Shown: positions 1-9,525 of the stretch, in pieces | Position numbering within the stretch: position 1 is the stretch's first letter | Layout of the letters: every line of letters starts with the position of its first letter | Assembly (NCBI GenBank): GCA_036008685.1 | Contig: DASYNF010000042.1 | Span: forward strand, 1-64,000 | From: Actinomadura_C sp036008685 | Lineage (GTDB): Bacteria > Actinomycetota > Actinomycetes > Streptosporangiales > Streptosporangiaceae | Direction of reading: 5' to 3' | DNA: 64,000 bases | Program-made: the position numbers and the translations under genes | Notes under the pieces: model-generated | The model's input: only the letters and a program-made list of their open reading frames with translations | What the model was told of the DNA's origin: nothing | Database searches by the model: none

Positions 1-677
1 TTCATGAACTCGACGTAGCGCATGAGGCGGGTGAGGTAGTCGGTGAACAGCTGCACGGTCGCGACCGTGCCGACGCCGCCCGGGTAGAGCGTGGAGGGGT
101 GGACGTGCCGCCCCTCCATCAGGCAGAACATCTCCCGGGTGCTCCGGCTGACCTGGAGCGCCTCACGGTAGAACTCGCCCTCGAGCGGGTTGAGCGACCG
201 CATGATGTCGGCGATGGTCTTGTAGCCGTGGTCGGCCGCGTGCGGCGCCTCGGTCCGCTCGGCCAGGTCGAGCACCCCGGGGTTGGTCTCGCGGACCATC
301 TTCTCGCAGTAGTCGACCCCGACCAGGTTCTCCTGGAAGATGTTGTGGTCGAACATGTACTCGGCGGCCTCACCGAGGTTGATGATCCACTCGGCCAGGT
401 GCGGCGGGCGGACACCGTAGGCCATGTTCTGGGCGTAGACCGAGCACGTCGCGTGGTTGTCACCGCAGATGCCGCAGATCCGGCTGGTGATGAAGTGCGC
501 GTCCCGCGGGTCCTTGCCCTTCATGAAGATGCTGTAGCCACGGAACACCGATGACGTGCTGTAGCAGTCGGAGACGCGGTTGTTGTTGAAGTCGACCTTG
601 GCGTAGATCCCGAGGCTCCCGACGATGCGGGTGATCGGGTCCCACGCCATCTCGACGATGCCGTCCTGCGTTGCCAT
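1..677 (-). CDS. hhyL: [NiFe]-hydrogenase large subunit, group 1h type (3' part off the left edge)
   Basis: Catalytic subunit that carries the Ni-Fe(CN)2CO centre for H2 oxidation. The first 225 codons are present; the C-terminus with the second Cys pair lies outside the window. Reading leftward from the ATG at 677, the protein starts MATQDGIVEMAWDPITRIVG and has the L1 motif RICGICGDNHATCSVYAQNM near residues 70-90, giving the first two Ni/Fe cysteines and the following His. A GGAGA about 8 nt upstream supports the start. It lies 15 bp after the small-subunit gene, so the two are co-transcribed. The L1 sequence and the partner subunit resemble actinobacterial high-affinity enzymes (HhySL/Huc) that use atmospheric H2; the subgroup is assigned from motif memory. 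Confidence 0.93.
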   Translation of the reverse strand, partial: MATQDGIVEMAWDPITRIVGSLGIYAKVDFNNNRVSDCYSTSSVFRGYSIFMKGKDPRDAHFITSRICGICGDNHATCSVYAQNMAYGVRPPHLAEWIINLGEAAEYMFDHNIFQENLVGVDYCEKMVRETNPGVLDLAERTEAPHAADHGYKTIADIMRSLNPLEGEFYREALQVSRSTREMFCLMEGRHVHPSTLYPGGVGTVATVQLFTDYLTRLMRYVEFM

Positions 678-692
678 GCCGTATGTCTCCGA

Positions 693-1736
<1,044 letters not shown>

Positions 1737-1799
1737 TTTCTACCACCGTGACAAGGGCGGTCATGGGAAGGGCTTGAACGTGCCCTGGGTGCGCTGTGG

Positions 1800-2462
1800 C
1801 TAGAGCGACTCTTGGGTGAGCTCCCACAGCGCGTGAAAGACAGTGGTCTGGGCCTCTTGGATACGGTGCACGGATGGAGAGGGCACCACGAAAAGGTGAT
1901 CGAGACCCTCCAGCCCGGCCATCTGCCCGCCTGTGTAACCCGCCATTCCTATTGTGATCATTCCTCGCCGCATCGCCTCCTCGAAAGCACGGATGAGATT
2001 GGCCGAGTTGCCGCTCGTGGACAGTCCGAACGCGATGTCGCCGGGACGGCCGAACGCCCCGAGCTGGCGCGCGAACGCGACCTCGAACCCGACGTCGTTG
2101 GACAACGCGGTGACCACGGCGACGTCGGTCGTGAGCGCGAGCGCGGGCAGCGGACGTGCCGTTCCACCCGGGTTGAGAAACAGCGCGGCGACGTCCTGGG
2201 CGTCGGTCGAGCTGCCACCGTTGCCGAAGGTGAACAGCCGTCCCCCGGCCCGGAACGCCTCGGCCATCCTCCCCGCGCATGAGACCAGCCGCTCGCCGTC
2301 CTGCTCGAGCACGGCCCGGCGGAGCCCCACGATCTCGTCGGCCTTCTCCGCCGTCGACCGGCGCACGTCCTCCAGCACGTCCTCCAGGCCCGTGTCGCCG
2401 TTCGCGCCCCCGTCCCGGTCACCGGAGTAAAGGAAGGGGTAGAGGTCCTGCATCCCGGTCAT
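1800..2462 (-). CDS. SIS-domain (GmhA-like) protein, copy A of the hydrogenase operon
   Basis: Phosphosugar-binding SIS fold of about 220 aa. The conserved core GGRLFTFGNGGSSTDAQ spans about residues 73-89, and a STSGNSANLIRAFEEA loop follows, the phosphate-binding element of GmhA (sedoheptulose-7-phosphate isomerase). The position after DAQ reads DVAALF, whereas GmhA has a catalytic Glu there, so isomerase activity is doubtful. The ATG at 2462 overlaps the TGA of the HypC-like gene (ATGA). It is paralogous to the SIS protein at 2659-3270. Its place between hydrogenase maturation and structural genes suggests a role in maturation or regulation; that is inference, and no substrate can be named. 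Confidence 0.85.
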   Translation of the reverse strand: MTGMQDLYPFLYSGDRDGGANGDTGLEDVLEDVRRSTAEKADEIVGLRRAVLEQDGERLVSCAGRMAEAFRAGGRLFTFGNGGSSTDAQDVAALFLNPGGTARPLPALALTTDVAVVTALSNDVGFEVAFARQLGAFGRPGDIAFGLSTSGNSANLIRAFEEAMRRGMITIGMAGYTGGQMAGLEGLDHLFVVPSPSVHRIQEAQTTVFHALWELTQESL

Positions 2463-2662
2463 GAGACCACCCCTATCGCCTCTTTGGCATGGACCAGAAC
2501 GACGTCGCCGACGGAGACGTCCACCAGCGCGACACTGACCTCCTCGACGCGGCCGTCGCCGACGTCGGCCTCCGCTAGACCGTCGCCGAGCAGCCGTACG
2601 ACCGTCACCGGGACTGCCTCGTCCGAACAGGTGACGCAGTGGTCTCCCTCGCAGTGGTTCAC
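2459..2662 (-). CDS. HypC/HupF-like hydrogenase assembly chaperone
   Basis: Small 67-aa OB-fold-like protein. Classical HypC begins Met-Cys, with Cys2 carrying the Fe(CN)2CO unit between HypD and the large subunit. Here the N-terminus is instead MNHCEGDHCVTCSDEAVPV, with Cys4, Cys9 and Cys12 (CX4CX2C), followed by the beta-rich VTVVRLLGDGLAEADV core typical of the family. The GTG start at 2662 overlaps the TGA of the upstream SIS gene, and its own stop overlaps the next SIS start, so translation is coupled on both sides. Family assignment is fairly sure from the core and the operon. Whether it does the standard HypC job or a special one is open. Confidence 0.8.
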   Translation of the reverse strand: MNHCEGDHCVTCSDEAVPVTVVRLLGDGLAEADVGDGRVEEVSVALVDVSVGDVVLVHAKEAIGVVS

Positions 2663-3270
2663 GCGACCACATCCGGCGCGAGGACTCCCGGCCGCTCGAA
2701 GAACACGTGCACCAGCTCCCAGAGCACGTGATACATGGTGACGTGCACCTCCTTGACCACGCGCGGATCTTCCGACCGGACCACGAGGGCGTGGTCGAGA
2801 GCCGGGTGGGCGGCGATGGGCCCGCCGTCGCCGCCGAGCAGTGCCACCGTCAGGAGTCCCGACTCCCTGGCCGCCTCGAATCCACGGAGGACGTTGCGGC
2901 AGCGGCCGTCCGGGGAGACCCCGAGCGCGATGTCGCCGGCCTGTGCCAGGTGATGGAGCTGGTGGGCGAAGACGTCATCGAATCCCGCGACGGCTCCCAC
3001 CCCGGTGAGGGTCGCGACGTCGCCGGTCAGCGACAGGGCGGGCAGGGCCCGTTTACCGACGATCACCGGATGCACGAATTCCACCGCGATGTGCTGGGCG
3101 TCGGTGGCCGCGCCGCCGTTGCCGAAGGTGAACAGCCGGCCGCCGCGCTGAAACCTGACGGCCATCGAATGGCAGGTCGCCGCGATCGCCTCGGCCGAAT
3201 CCGCGAGTTCCCGCGCGGGAACCTCTCTCCGGGCGAAAATCCGGGCCGCCCGGTCGGCGGAAGGCGACAT
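2659..3270 (-). CDS. SIS-domain (GmhA-like) protein, copy B of the hydrogenase operon
   Basis: SIS-fold protein of 203 aa with GGRLFTFGNGGAATDAQHIAV at about residues 43-63, nearly the same core as copy A downstream. It keeps EF after DAQHIAV, at the place of the GmhA catalytic Glu. The phosphate loop is altered to SPDGRCRNVLRGFE in place of STSGNS. The C-terminal helix VHVTMYHVLWELVH matches copy A's VFHALWEL, so the two look like diverged duplicates able to pair. The ATG is at 3270. It heads the block SIS-HypC-SIS-hhyS-hhyL after a 288-bp gap from hypF, so a promoter may lie just upstream. Confidence 0.83.
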   Translation of the reverse strand: MSPSADRAARIFARREVPARELADSAEAIAATCHSMAVRFQRGGRLFTFGNGGAATDAQHIAVEFVHPVIVGKRALPALSLTGDVATLTGVGAVAGFDDVFAHQLHHLAQAGDIALGVSPDGRCRNVLRGFEAARESGLLTVALLGGDGGPIAAHPALDHALVVRSEDPRVVKEVHVTMYHVLWELVHVFFERPGVLAPDVVA

Positions 3271-3558
3271 TACGCACCACTTCCCTGATCACCGTTTGCA
3301 CCAGATAACTCACAGACCGTACCTCTGCGGCGTGGCGTTCACAAGAGGCGAAAGAGACAGCGGCCCGGGATACGGGCGGCCCTAAAAGGCGTGGCCCGTG
3401 GGACTCCTGGAGGACGCCGGATATGCCGGTTACCACAGGGGCCATGCCCTGGGCATTCGGGACCGATGACCTGGGACGATCAGGCCGGGTAAATGCGCGT
3501 CACGCCGGACAAAAGATCAACTTGATTGTGTCACGGAGCAGGGATCCTCATGATCCTT
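3271..3558. promoter_or_regulatory. hypF-to-SIS intergenic region, probable hydrogenase promoter region
   Basis: This 288-bp gap separates hypF from the co-directional hydrogenase block and is distinctly AT-richer near hypF. It holds an 11-bp palindrome (ATCAAGTTGAT on the minus strand, near 3515-3530) followed by an AT-rich stretch, and a GGATC...GGATCC inverted repeat just after the hypF stop that may help termination. No convincing -35/-10 pair could be fixed. Transcription toward the SIS gene from here is an inference from gap size and base composition. Confidence 0.35.
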
Positions 3559-5949
3559 TTAACCGTTCTTTTGATCATTTGCATAAAGCACGGCCACCGC
3601 CGCCTGGCCGAGTGCCAGGCCACCGTCATTGGGAGGCACGACCCGATGGGTCAGAACCTCGAAGCCGGCCCCGCGGAGCCGGTCCCGGCACGCCCGCAGG
3701 AGGAGCACGTTCTGGAACACCCCGCCGGTGAGCCCGGCCAGCCGGACACCATGCCTCTGGCCGATCCGCGTCACGACCTTGGTCAGGGCCGCCGCCACGG
3801 CCTCGTGGAAGCCGGCGGCCAGCTCCGCCCGGGGGACACCGGCCCGCATGGCCCGCACCAGAGCGTGCAGCAGCGGACCCGGGTCCAGCACGCCGTCGGA
3901 TCCCACCCCCAGCCGGAGCTCCGGCGCCGCCCCGCCCTCCGCCGCGGTGGCGAGCACCTCCAGTTCGATCGCCGCCTGGCCCTCGTAACCGATCCGGTGG
4001 CGCACCCCCAGCAACGAGGACACGGCGTCGAACAGCCGGCCCATGCTCGTACAGTCGACGCACCCCGCCCCTCCGGCGAGCTGGGAGCGGAGCGCGCGCA
4101 GCTCCGCGGGCTCGCAGGCCGCGACAGGTGGCAGATCCGCGTCCCACGGAAGGCCGGCGGAGGCGAGGTGGGACAACGCCATGCGGCAGGGGTTGCGCAC
4201 TCCCGCGTCTCCGCCCGGCAGCGGCACGGCCCGCAGGTGACCGGCCCGGGTGAAGCGATGGCTGTCGGCACCGAGCAGGAGCACCTCGCCTCCCCACACC
4301 GCCTCGTCGGTGCCGTAGCCGGTGCCGTCGAAGGCCACTCCGACGATCGGGTCTCCCAGCCGGCCGTGCTCGGCGAGCAGGGAGGCGACGTGCGCGTGAT
4401 GATGTTGCACGAGGTGGACCGGCCGGTCGCCGGCGTGGCGCTCGGCCCAGCCGCGGGTGAGATATCCCGGGTGGGCGTCGGCGGCCAACCGTGCGGGGAC
4501 GGCTCCGCACAGGGCCGCGAGCTGGGCGGACGAACGTTCGAAGGCGCGCAGCGTTTCGAGATTGGCCATGTCCCCGATGTGGGCGGAACAGAACGCGTAC
4601 GGCCCCTCGGTCACGCAGAAGGTGTTCTTGAGCTCTCCGCCCACCGCGAGGACCGGTTCGGCCGAGACGCCGAGCCGCACCGGCAGCGGGGCGTAACCGC
4701 GCGACCGCCGGATGGGCAGCTCCCGGTCGTCGACCACGCGGACCACCGAGTCGTCGCACGGGACGTGGATCGGCCGGTCGTGGGTCAGCACGGCGTCCGC
4801 GAGCGCCGGGAGCCGGTCACGCGCGTCCTCGTCCTCGAAGCAGATCGGCTCCTCGGACCGGTTGGCACTGGTCAGCACGAGGACGCGCGGGGCCGGCGCC
4901 GTGCCGCCGGGCACGGGCGCGAACAGCAGATGGTGAAGCGGAGAGTAGGGCAGCATGACGCCGATCAGCGGATTGCCGGGCGCCACCTCCTCGGCCACCG
5001 GCGCGTCCGGTCGCCGGCGCAGCAGCACGATGGGCCGGGCCGGGCCGAGGAGGACGGCCTCCTCGGCCGGGCCGATCTCGGCCAGCCGCCGTGCGGTCGC
5101 CAGATCCGCGGCCATGACCGCGAACGCCTTGCCGCCCCGCGACTTGCGTTCGCGCAGCCGCCGCACCGCGGCGGGGCTGTCGGCCCGGCAGGCCAGGTGG
5201 TAGCCGCCGATCCCCTTCACCGCCACGACCCGCTCCGCGGCGAGCGACCGATGCGCGGCGGCCAGCACGGCGTCCGTGCCGGTGACCCCGGCCTCCTCCC
5301 GGGCACCGGCCTCGTCGATGGCCTTCTCGCCGGCGTACCAGACGCGAGGACCACAGCCGGGACAGCACAGCGGCTGAGCGTGGAAGCGCCGGTCGGCCGG
5401 GTCCGCGTACTCGGCCGCGCAGTCGTCGCACATCGGAAAGCCGGCCATCGTCGTGGCGGGCCGGTCGTAGGGCAGCGACCGGATGATGGAGAACCGCGGA
5501 CCACAGTTGGTGCAGGTGATGAACGGATGGCGGTAACGGCGGTCGCCGGTGTCGAACAGCTCCCGGACGCAGTCGTCGCACACCGCGACGTCGGGCGACA
5601 CCAGCGTGCGGGCCCCGGGTGCGGCGCGGCTGGAGACGATGCGGAAGCCCTGGTCACCGGTGGTCGGAGCGATCGGGTGGGCCCGCACCACCGTCACGTG
5701 GGCCAGCGGCGGGGCGTCGGTCCGCAGCCGCCGCAGGAACGTCTCGAGCGTGGTCCGCGCGCCCTCGACCTCGATGAACACCGAGCTGGAATCGTTGCCG
5801 ACGAAGCCGGCGACACCGAGTTCGGTGGCCAGCCGGTGCACGAAAGGCCGGAACCCGACGCCCTGCACGACGCCCTCCACCGTGACCCGGCGCCGCTGCG
5901 TCCCTTCGGGTCCGCCGGCCGGTTCCGCTCGCGGGCTCGTGGCCGTCAT
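3559..5949 (-). CDS. hypF: HypF carbamoyltransferase, [NiFe]-hydrogenase maturation
   Basis: Makes the thiocarbamate on HypE from carbamoyl phosphate and ATP, the source of the CN ligands of the active site. Domain order is complete over 796 aa: acylphosphatase domain (VQGVGFRPFVHRLA from about residue 28), two zinc fingers with paired Cys between about residues 124 and 199 (CDDC, CTNCGP, CDDC, CCPGCG), a YrdC-like domain, and a Kae1-like domain with VQHHHAHVASL and a TGGVFQNVLLL segment. The ATG at 5949 has a strong GGGGAGG 6 nt upstream, so I chose it over an in-frame start 60 bp further out. hypA/B/D/E are not in the window and may lie to the left. Confidence 0.96.
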   Translation of the reverse strand: MTATSPRAEPAGGPEGTQRRRVTVEGVVQGVGFRPFVHRLATELGVAGFVGNDSSSVFIEVEGARTTLETFLRRLRTDAPPLAHVTVVRAHPIAPTTGDQGFRIVSSRAAPGARTLVSPDVAVCDDCVRELFDTGDRRYRHPFITCTNCGPRFSIIRSLPYDRPATTMAGFPMCDDCAAEYADPADRRFHAQPLCCPGCGPRVWYAGEKAIDEAGAREEAGVTGTDAVLAAAHRSLAAERVVAVKGIGGYHLACRADSPAAVRRLRERKSRGGKAFAVMAADLATARRLAEIGPAEEAVLLGPARPIVLLRRRPDAPVAEEVAPGNPLIGVMLPYSPLHHLLFAPVPGGTAPAPRVLVLTSANRSEEPICFEDEDARDRLPALADAVLTHDRPIHVPCDDSVVRVVDDRELPIRRSRGYAPLPVRLGVSAEPVLAVGGELKNTFCVTEGPYAFCSAHIGDMANLETLRAFERSSAQLAALCGAVPARLAADAHPGYLTRGWAERHAGDRPVHLVQHHHAHVASLLAEHGRLGDPIVGVAFDGTGYGTDEAVWGGEVLLLGADSHRFTRAGHLRAVPLPGGDAGVRNPCRMALSHLASAGLPWDADLPPVAACEPAELRALRSQLAGGAGCVDCTSMGRLFDAVSSLLGVRHRIGYEGQAAIELEVLATAAEGGAAPELRLGVGSDGVLDPGPLLHALVRAMRAGVPRAELAAGFHEAVAAALTKVVTRIGQRHGVRLAGLTGGVFQNVLLLRACRDRLRGAGFEVLTHRVVPPNDGGLALGQAAVAVLYANDQKNG

Positions 5950-6091
5950 CCGCGCCTCCCCTCGGGGCCGGGTCCGGTCCAGTGTGCCGGAATCGGCCCG
6001 CCGGGACATAGAGCCCCGACAGATGCCGGCGAACGGGCCACGCGGTCGCCGCCGTCCGGCCGGAGCGCCGGCGGTGCGGCCTCATGCCGTC

Positions 6092-6119
6092 GGCGGCGGC
6101 CCGCCCGCGGGCCGCCGCC
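6092..6119 (-). terminator. Hairpin downstream of rtcB
   Basis: Perfect 12-bp GC stem (arms 6092-6103 and 6108-6119) with a 4-nt loop, 18 bp past the rtcB stop on its strand. There is no U-tract, which is common for actinobacterial terminators. Confidence 0.6.
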
Positions 6120-6136
6120 TCCCCGGCACCTGGCTC

Positions 6137-7333
6137 TCAGCCTTTTACGCAGATCAGCTGACGCAGGTGCGCGACGACCTCGACCAGGTCGGACTGGGCC
6201 TCGATGACCGACTCCAGGTCCTTGTAGGCACCGGGGATCTCGTCGATCACGCCCGGGTCCTTGCGGCACTCGACGCCCCGCGTCTGCGCCACGAGGTCGT
6301 CGACGGTGAAGGTCCGCTTGGCCTTGTTGCGGCTCATCCGGCGCCCGGCCCCGTGCGACGCGGAGTTGTAGGCGTGCTCGTTGCCGAGTCCCCGGACGAT
6401 GTAGGTGCCGGTCGCCATCGAGCCCGGGATGATGCCGAGGTCGCCCGCCCCCGCCCGGATCGCGCCCTTGCGGGTCACGAGCAGCTCGACGCCGTCGTAG
6501 ACCTCTTCCGCGACATAGTTGTGATGGCAGGAGATGAGCTCGTCCCACTTCACCCGCCGGCCGGTGAAGTAGCGCACGACCACGTTCTGGACGAGCGCGA
6601 GCATGACCGCGCGGTTGCGGCGCGCGTATTCCTGCGCCCAGAACAGGTCCCGGCGATAGTCCTCCATCCTGGGTGTGCCGGCCACGAACACCGCCAGGTC
6701 CCGGTCCGGGAGGTCCTGGTTGTGCGGCAGCCGCTGGGCCGTCTCGACGTGATGCTCGGCGAGTTCCTTGCCGATGTTGCGCGAACCCGAGTGGAGCACG
6801 ATCCAGACGGCGCCGTCATCGTCGGCGCACACCTCCAGGAAGTGGTTGCCCGACCCCAGCGAGCCCATCTGGGAGCGGGCCCTGCCCAGACGGCCCCGGA
6901 CGGCCGGGGTCAGCTCCTCGAAGGCGTCCCAGAAGTCGTACCATCCGCGTTCCCTCAGGCCCTGCACGGCCGACGGGTCCACGGGGCTCTTGTGCGAGCC
7001 GCGCCCGACCGGCACCGCCTTCTCGATCTTCGAACGGAGCCGCCCGAGATCGTCGGGCATGTCCTCGGCGGTGAGGCTCGACTTCACCGCGGTCATCCCG
7101 CAGCCGATGTCCACGCCGACCGCCGCGGGCGAGACCGCGTCCCGCATGGCGATCACGGAGCCGACCGTCGCCCCCTTGCCGTAGTGCACGTCCGGCATGA
7201 CCGCGAGCCCCTGGACCCAGGGCAGGTCCGCGACGTTGCGCAGCTGCTCGAGGGCGACGGACTCGACCTCCGCGGGATCGGTCCACATGCGGATCGGAAC
7301 ACGACCGCCCCGCAGTGTCTGGTACGGCATCAT
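6137..7333 (-). CDS. rtcB: RtcB RNA-splicing/repair ligase
   Basis: GTP- and Mn2+-dependent ligase joining 2',3'-cyclic phosphate or 3'-phosphate RNA ends to 5'-OH ends. The 398-aa protein has the family metal and guanylate sites: MPDVHYGKG (about 47-54), VGVDIGCGM (72-80, Asp and Cys metal ligands), GSLGSGNHFLE, LHSGSRNIG, SCHHNY and SASHGAGRRMSR with the His that is guanylylated. The C-terminal RQLICVKG matches the typical end. Two ATGs are adjacent: the second (7330) is 6 nt from the AGGAG and the better start, the first only 3 nt. It is a single gene divergent from prpE, with no RtcA or archease nearby, so its RNA target is unknown. Confidence 0.95.
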   Translation of the reverse strand: MMPYQTLRGGRVPIRMWTDPAEVESVALEQLRNVADLPWVQGLAVMPDVHYGKGATVGSVIAMRDAVSPAAVGVDIGCGMTAVKSSLTAEDMPDDLGRLRSKIEKAVPVGRGSHKSPVDPSAVQGLRERGWYDFWDAFEELTPAVRGRLGRARSQMGSLGSGNHFLEVCADDDGAVWIVLHSGSRNIGKELAEHHVETAQRLPHNQDLPDRDLAVFVAGTPRMEDYRRDLFWAQEYARRNRAVMLALVQNVVVRYFTGRRVKWDELISCHHNYVAEEVYDGVELLVTRKGAIRAGAGDLGIIPGSMATGTYIVRGLGNEHAYNSASHGAGRRMSRNKAKRTFTVDDLVAQTRGVECRKDPGVIDEIPGAYKDLESVIEAQSDLVEVVAHLRQLICVKG

Positions 7334-7469
7334 CTGCTCCTTTCCATGGGGAAGATCCGAACCGTGATCTATAAGGCCAGAACCCGGGCATGGGTTTCAA
7401 CCGATTAACCGCCGGAGCGGCCGTGCCCGGACGCCGAAGGGGACTCACTCCCGGGCTCTTTCCCGGTCC

Positions 7470-7500
7470 TTGACGAATCGGCCGATAAATCGCCCCATAG
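7470..7500 (+). promoter_or_regulatory. prpE: Possible prpE promoter
   Basis: TTGACG at 7470-7475 is a good actinobacterial -35. A -10-like CCATAG lies at 7495-7500 with a 19-bp spacer, which is long. It sits 40 bp ahead of the prpE start in the divergent rtcB-prpE gap. The -10 match is weak. Confidence 0.3.
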
Positions 7501-7539
7501 GAGGGTGTGACCGCGCAAGGTCACCACCGAGGAGGGCAG

Positions 7540-9453
7540 ATGGGCGCCTACACGGCCGCGTACGAACGGAGCATCACCGACCCGAGCCGGTTCTGGGGGC
7601 TGGCGGCCCGCGGGATCCGCTGGTCCACCCCTCCCGACCGGGTGCTCGACGACGGAGCGCCGCCGTTCCATCGGTGGTTCACCGGCGGTGAGCTGAACAC
7701 CTGCGAGAACGCCCTGGACCGGCATGTCGAGGAGGGCCACGGCGACCGGCTCGCGCTCATCTACGACAGCCCGGTGACCGGCACCCGCCGGTCGTACACC
7801 TATCGGGAACTCACCGGCGAGGTGGCGCTCTTCGCGGGCGCGCTGCGCGCGCTCGGCGTGAGCCGCGGCGACCGGGTCGTCATCTCTATGCCGATGGTGC
7901 CCCAGGCCGTGATCGCCATGCTCGCGTGCGCGCGCCTGGGCGCCGTGCACTCGGTGGTCTTCGGCGGGTTCGCTCCGAAGGAGCTGGCCGCGCGGATCGA
8001 CGACGCACGGCCCAAGGTGGTGATCTCAGCCTCCTGCGGGATCGAGGGGTCCCGGGTCGTCGTCTACAAGCCGATGCTGGACGCCGCCCTGGAGCTGTCC
8101 TCACACGAGGTCGAGCACTGCGTCGTCCTGCAGCGGCCCGAGGCCCCGGAACCGGGCGCCCGCGCCGGGCTGACGCGGCCGCGCGACCTCGACTGGGACG
8201 AGGCCGTGGCGGGAGCAGATCCGGCGGAGTGCGTCCCGGTGGCCGCCACCGATCCCCTCTACATCCTCTACACCTCCGGCACGACCGGACGTCCCAAGGG
8301 GGTCGTCCGGGACAACGGCGGCCACGCGGTCGCGCTCCGGTGGTCCATGGAGAACGTCTACGGCCTCGGCCCGGGCGACGTGTTCTGGACCGCCTCGGAC
8401 GTCGGCTGGGTCGTCGGCCACTCCTACATCGTCTACGCGCCGTTGCTGACCGGCTGCACCACCGTCCTCTACGAGGGCAAGCCGGTCGGCACACCCGACG
8501 CGGGCGCGTTCTGGCGGGTCGCCGCGGAGCACCGGGTCAAGGCGATGTTCACCGCCCCCACGGCGATCCGGGCGATCAAGAAGGAGGACCCCGAGGCCAA
8601 GCTGATGGCGCAGTACGACCTGTCCGCTCTGGACACGCTGTTCCTGGCCGGGGAACGGCTCGACCCCGACACCTACCAGTGGGCGGCGCGGGCCCTCGGC
8701 CGCCCGGTCATCGACCACTGGTGGCAGACCGAGACGGGCTGGCCCATCGTCGCGAGCCCGCGCGGGATCGAGCCGATGCGGGTGAAGCCGGGCTCCCCCG
8801 GCGTGCCGGTGCCCGGATACGACGTGCGGGCGGTCACGCCGGACGGCCGGGAGGCGCCTCCCGGCACGGACGGCGACCTCGTGATCCGGTTGCCGCTGCC
8901 GCCCGGCACGCTGCCCACCCTGTGGCAGGACGACGAGCGGTTCGTCGAGTCGTACCTGTCCCGGTATCCCGGGTACTACCTCACCGGCGACGGCGGCCGC
9001 GTCGACGAGGACGGCTATGTGTGGGTGATGGGCCGCACCGACGACGTGATCAACGTGGCCGGGCACCGGCTGTCCACCGGCGCGATGGAAGAGGTCCTGG
9101 CCGCGCATCCGGCGGTGGCCGAGTGCGCGGTCATCGGGGTGCGCGACGGCCTCAAGGGACAGGTCCCGCGCGGCTTCGTCGTCCTCAAGAGCGGGTCGGA
9201 CATCGATCCGGCCCGGCTCGGCGCCGAACTGGTCGCGGCGGTGCGGCGGCAGGTCGGGCCGGTCGCGTCGCTGAAGGACGTCGCGGTCGTCCCCGCCCTG
9301 CCCAAGACCCGGTCGGGCAAGATCCTGCGGGCGACCATGCGCCGCCTCGCCGACGGCGACGACGCTCCGGTGCCGTCGACCATCGAGGACCCGGCCGTGC
9401 TCGACCGGCTCCGGCCGATCCTCGGCCGTCCCGCGCCGGCCGGCCCTGTGTAG
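7540..9453 (+). CDS. prpE: Propionyl-CoA (acetyl-CoA-type) synthetase
   Basis: ANL-superfamily acyl-CoA ligase, 637 aa, activating propionate (or acetate) with ATP and CoA. The adenylation motif YTSGTTGRPKGVVRDNGGHA is the PrpE version, with RDNGGHAVAL rather than the Acs form. WWQTETGWP, YLTGDGGRVDEDGYVWVMGR and the C-terminal PKTRSGKILR, with the Lys that is regulated by acetylation, are all present. The ATG at 7540 directly follows GAGGAGGG, so I preferred it to an upstream in-frame GTG. It is monocistronic and faces the POT transporter gene. Preference for propionate over acetate is inferred from sequence resemblance. Confidence 0.9.
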   Translation: MGAYTAAYERSITDPSRFWGLAARGIRWSTPPDRVLDDGAPPFHRWFTGGELNTCENALDRHVEEGHGDRLALIYDSPVTGTRRSYTYRELTGEVALFAGALRALGVSRGDRVVISMPMVPQAVIAMLACARLGAVHSVVFGGFAPKELAARIDDARPKVVISASCGIEGSRVVVYKPMLDAALELSSHEVEHCVVLQRPEAPEPGARAGLTRPRDLDWDEAVAGADPAECVPVAATDPLYILYTSGTTGRPKGVVRDNGGHAVALRWSMENVYGLGPGDVFWTASDVGWVVGHSYIVYAPLLTGCTTVLYEGKPVGTPDAGAFWRVAAEHRVKAMFTAPTAIRAIKKEDPEAKLMAQYDLSALDTLFLAGERLDPDTYQWAARALGRPVIDHWWQTETGWPIVASPRGIEPMRVKPGSPGVPVPGYDVRAVTPDGREAPPGTDGDLVIRLPLPPGTLPTLWQDDERFVESYLSRYPGYYLTGDGGRVDEDGYVWVMGRTDDVINVAGHRLSTGAMEEVLAAHPAVAECAVIGVRDGLKGQVPRGFVVLKSGSDIDPARLGAELVAAVRRQVGPVASLKDVAVVPALPKTRSGKILRATMRRLADGDDAPVPSTIEDPAVLDRLRPILGRPAPAGPV

Positions 9454-9498
9454 CCGGACCTGTGTAGCCGGACCTGTGCAGCCGGCCCGTGTGGCCGG
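9445..9498 (+). repeat. 14-bp tandem repeat across the prpE stop codon
   Basis: The unit CCTGTGTAGCCGGA occurs at 9445-9458 and 9459-9472 exactly, at 9473-9486 with two changes, and as a decayed copy to about 9498. The first copy contains the prpE TAG stop. The run fills the prpE-POT convergent gap and leads into further GC palindromes that could act as a terminator. Confidence 0.75.
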
Positions 9499-9525
9499 CC
9501 ATGCCGGGCCCGGCGATCCAGGCCC

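Noticed and set aside
3515..3530. ATCAA-TTGAT palindrome near hypF as an FNR/Crp box
   Set aside because: The half-sites are in the reverse arrangement (ATCAA before TTGAT) with a 1-bp centre, not TTGAT-N4-ATCAA.
3526..6207. Very long open reading frame (about 890 codons) opposite hypF
   Set aside because: Composition is Arg/Gly/His/Pro-rich with no known motif; it is the antisense shadow of a high-GC gene whose protein is unmistakably HypF.
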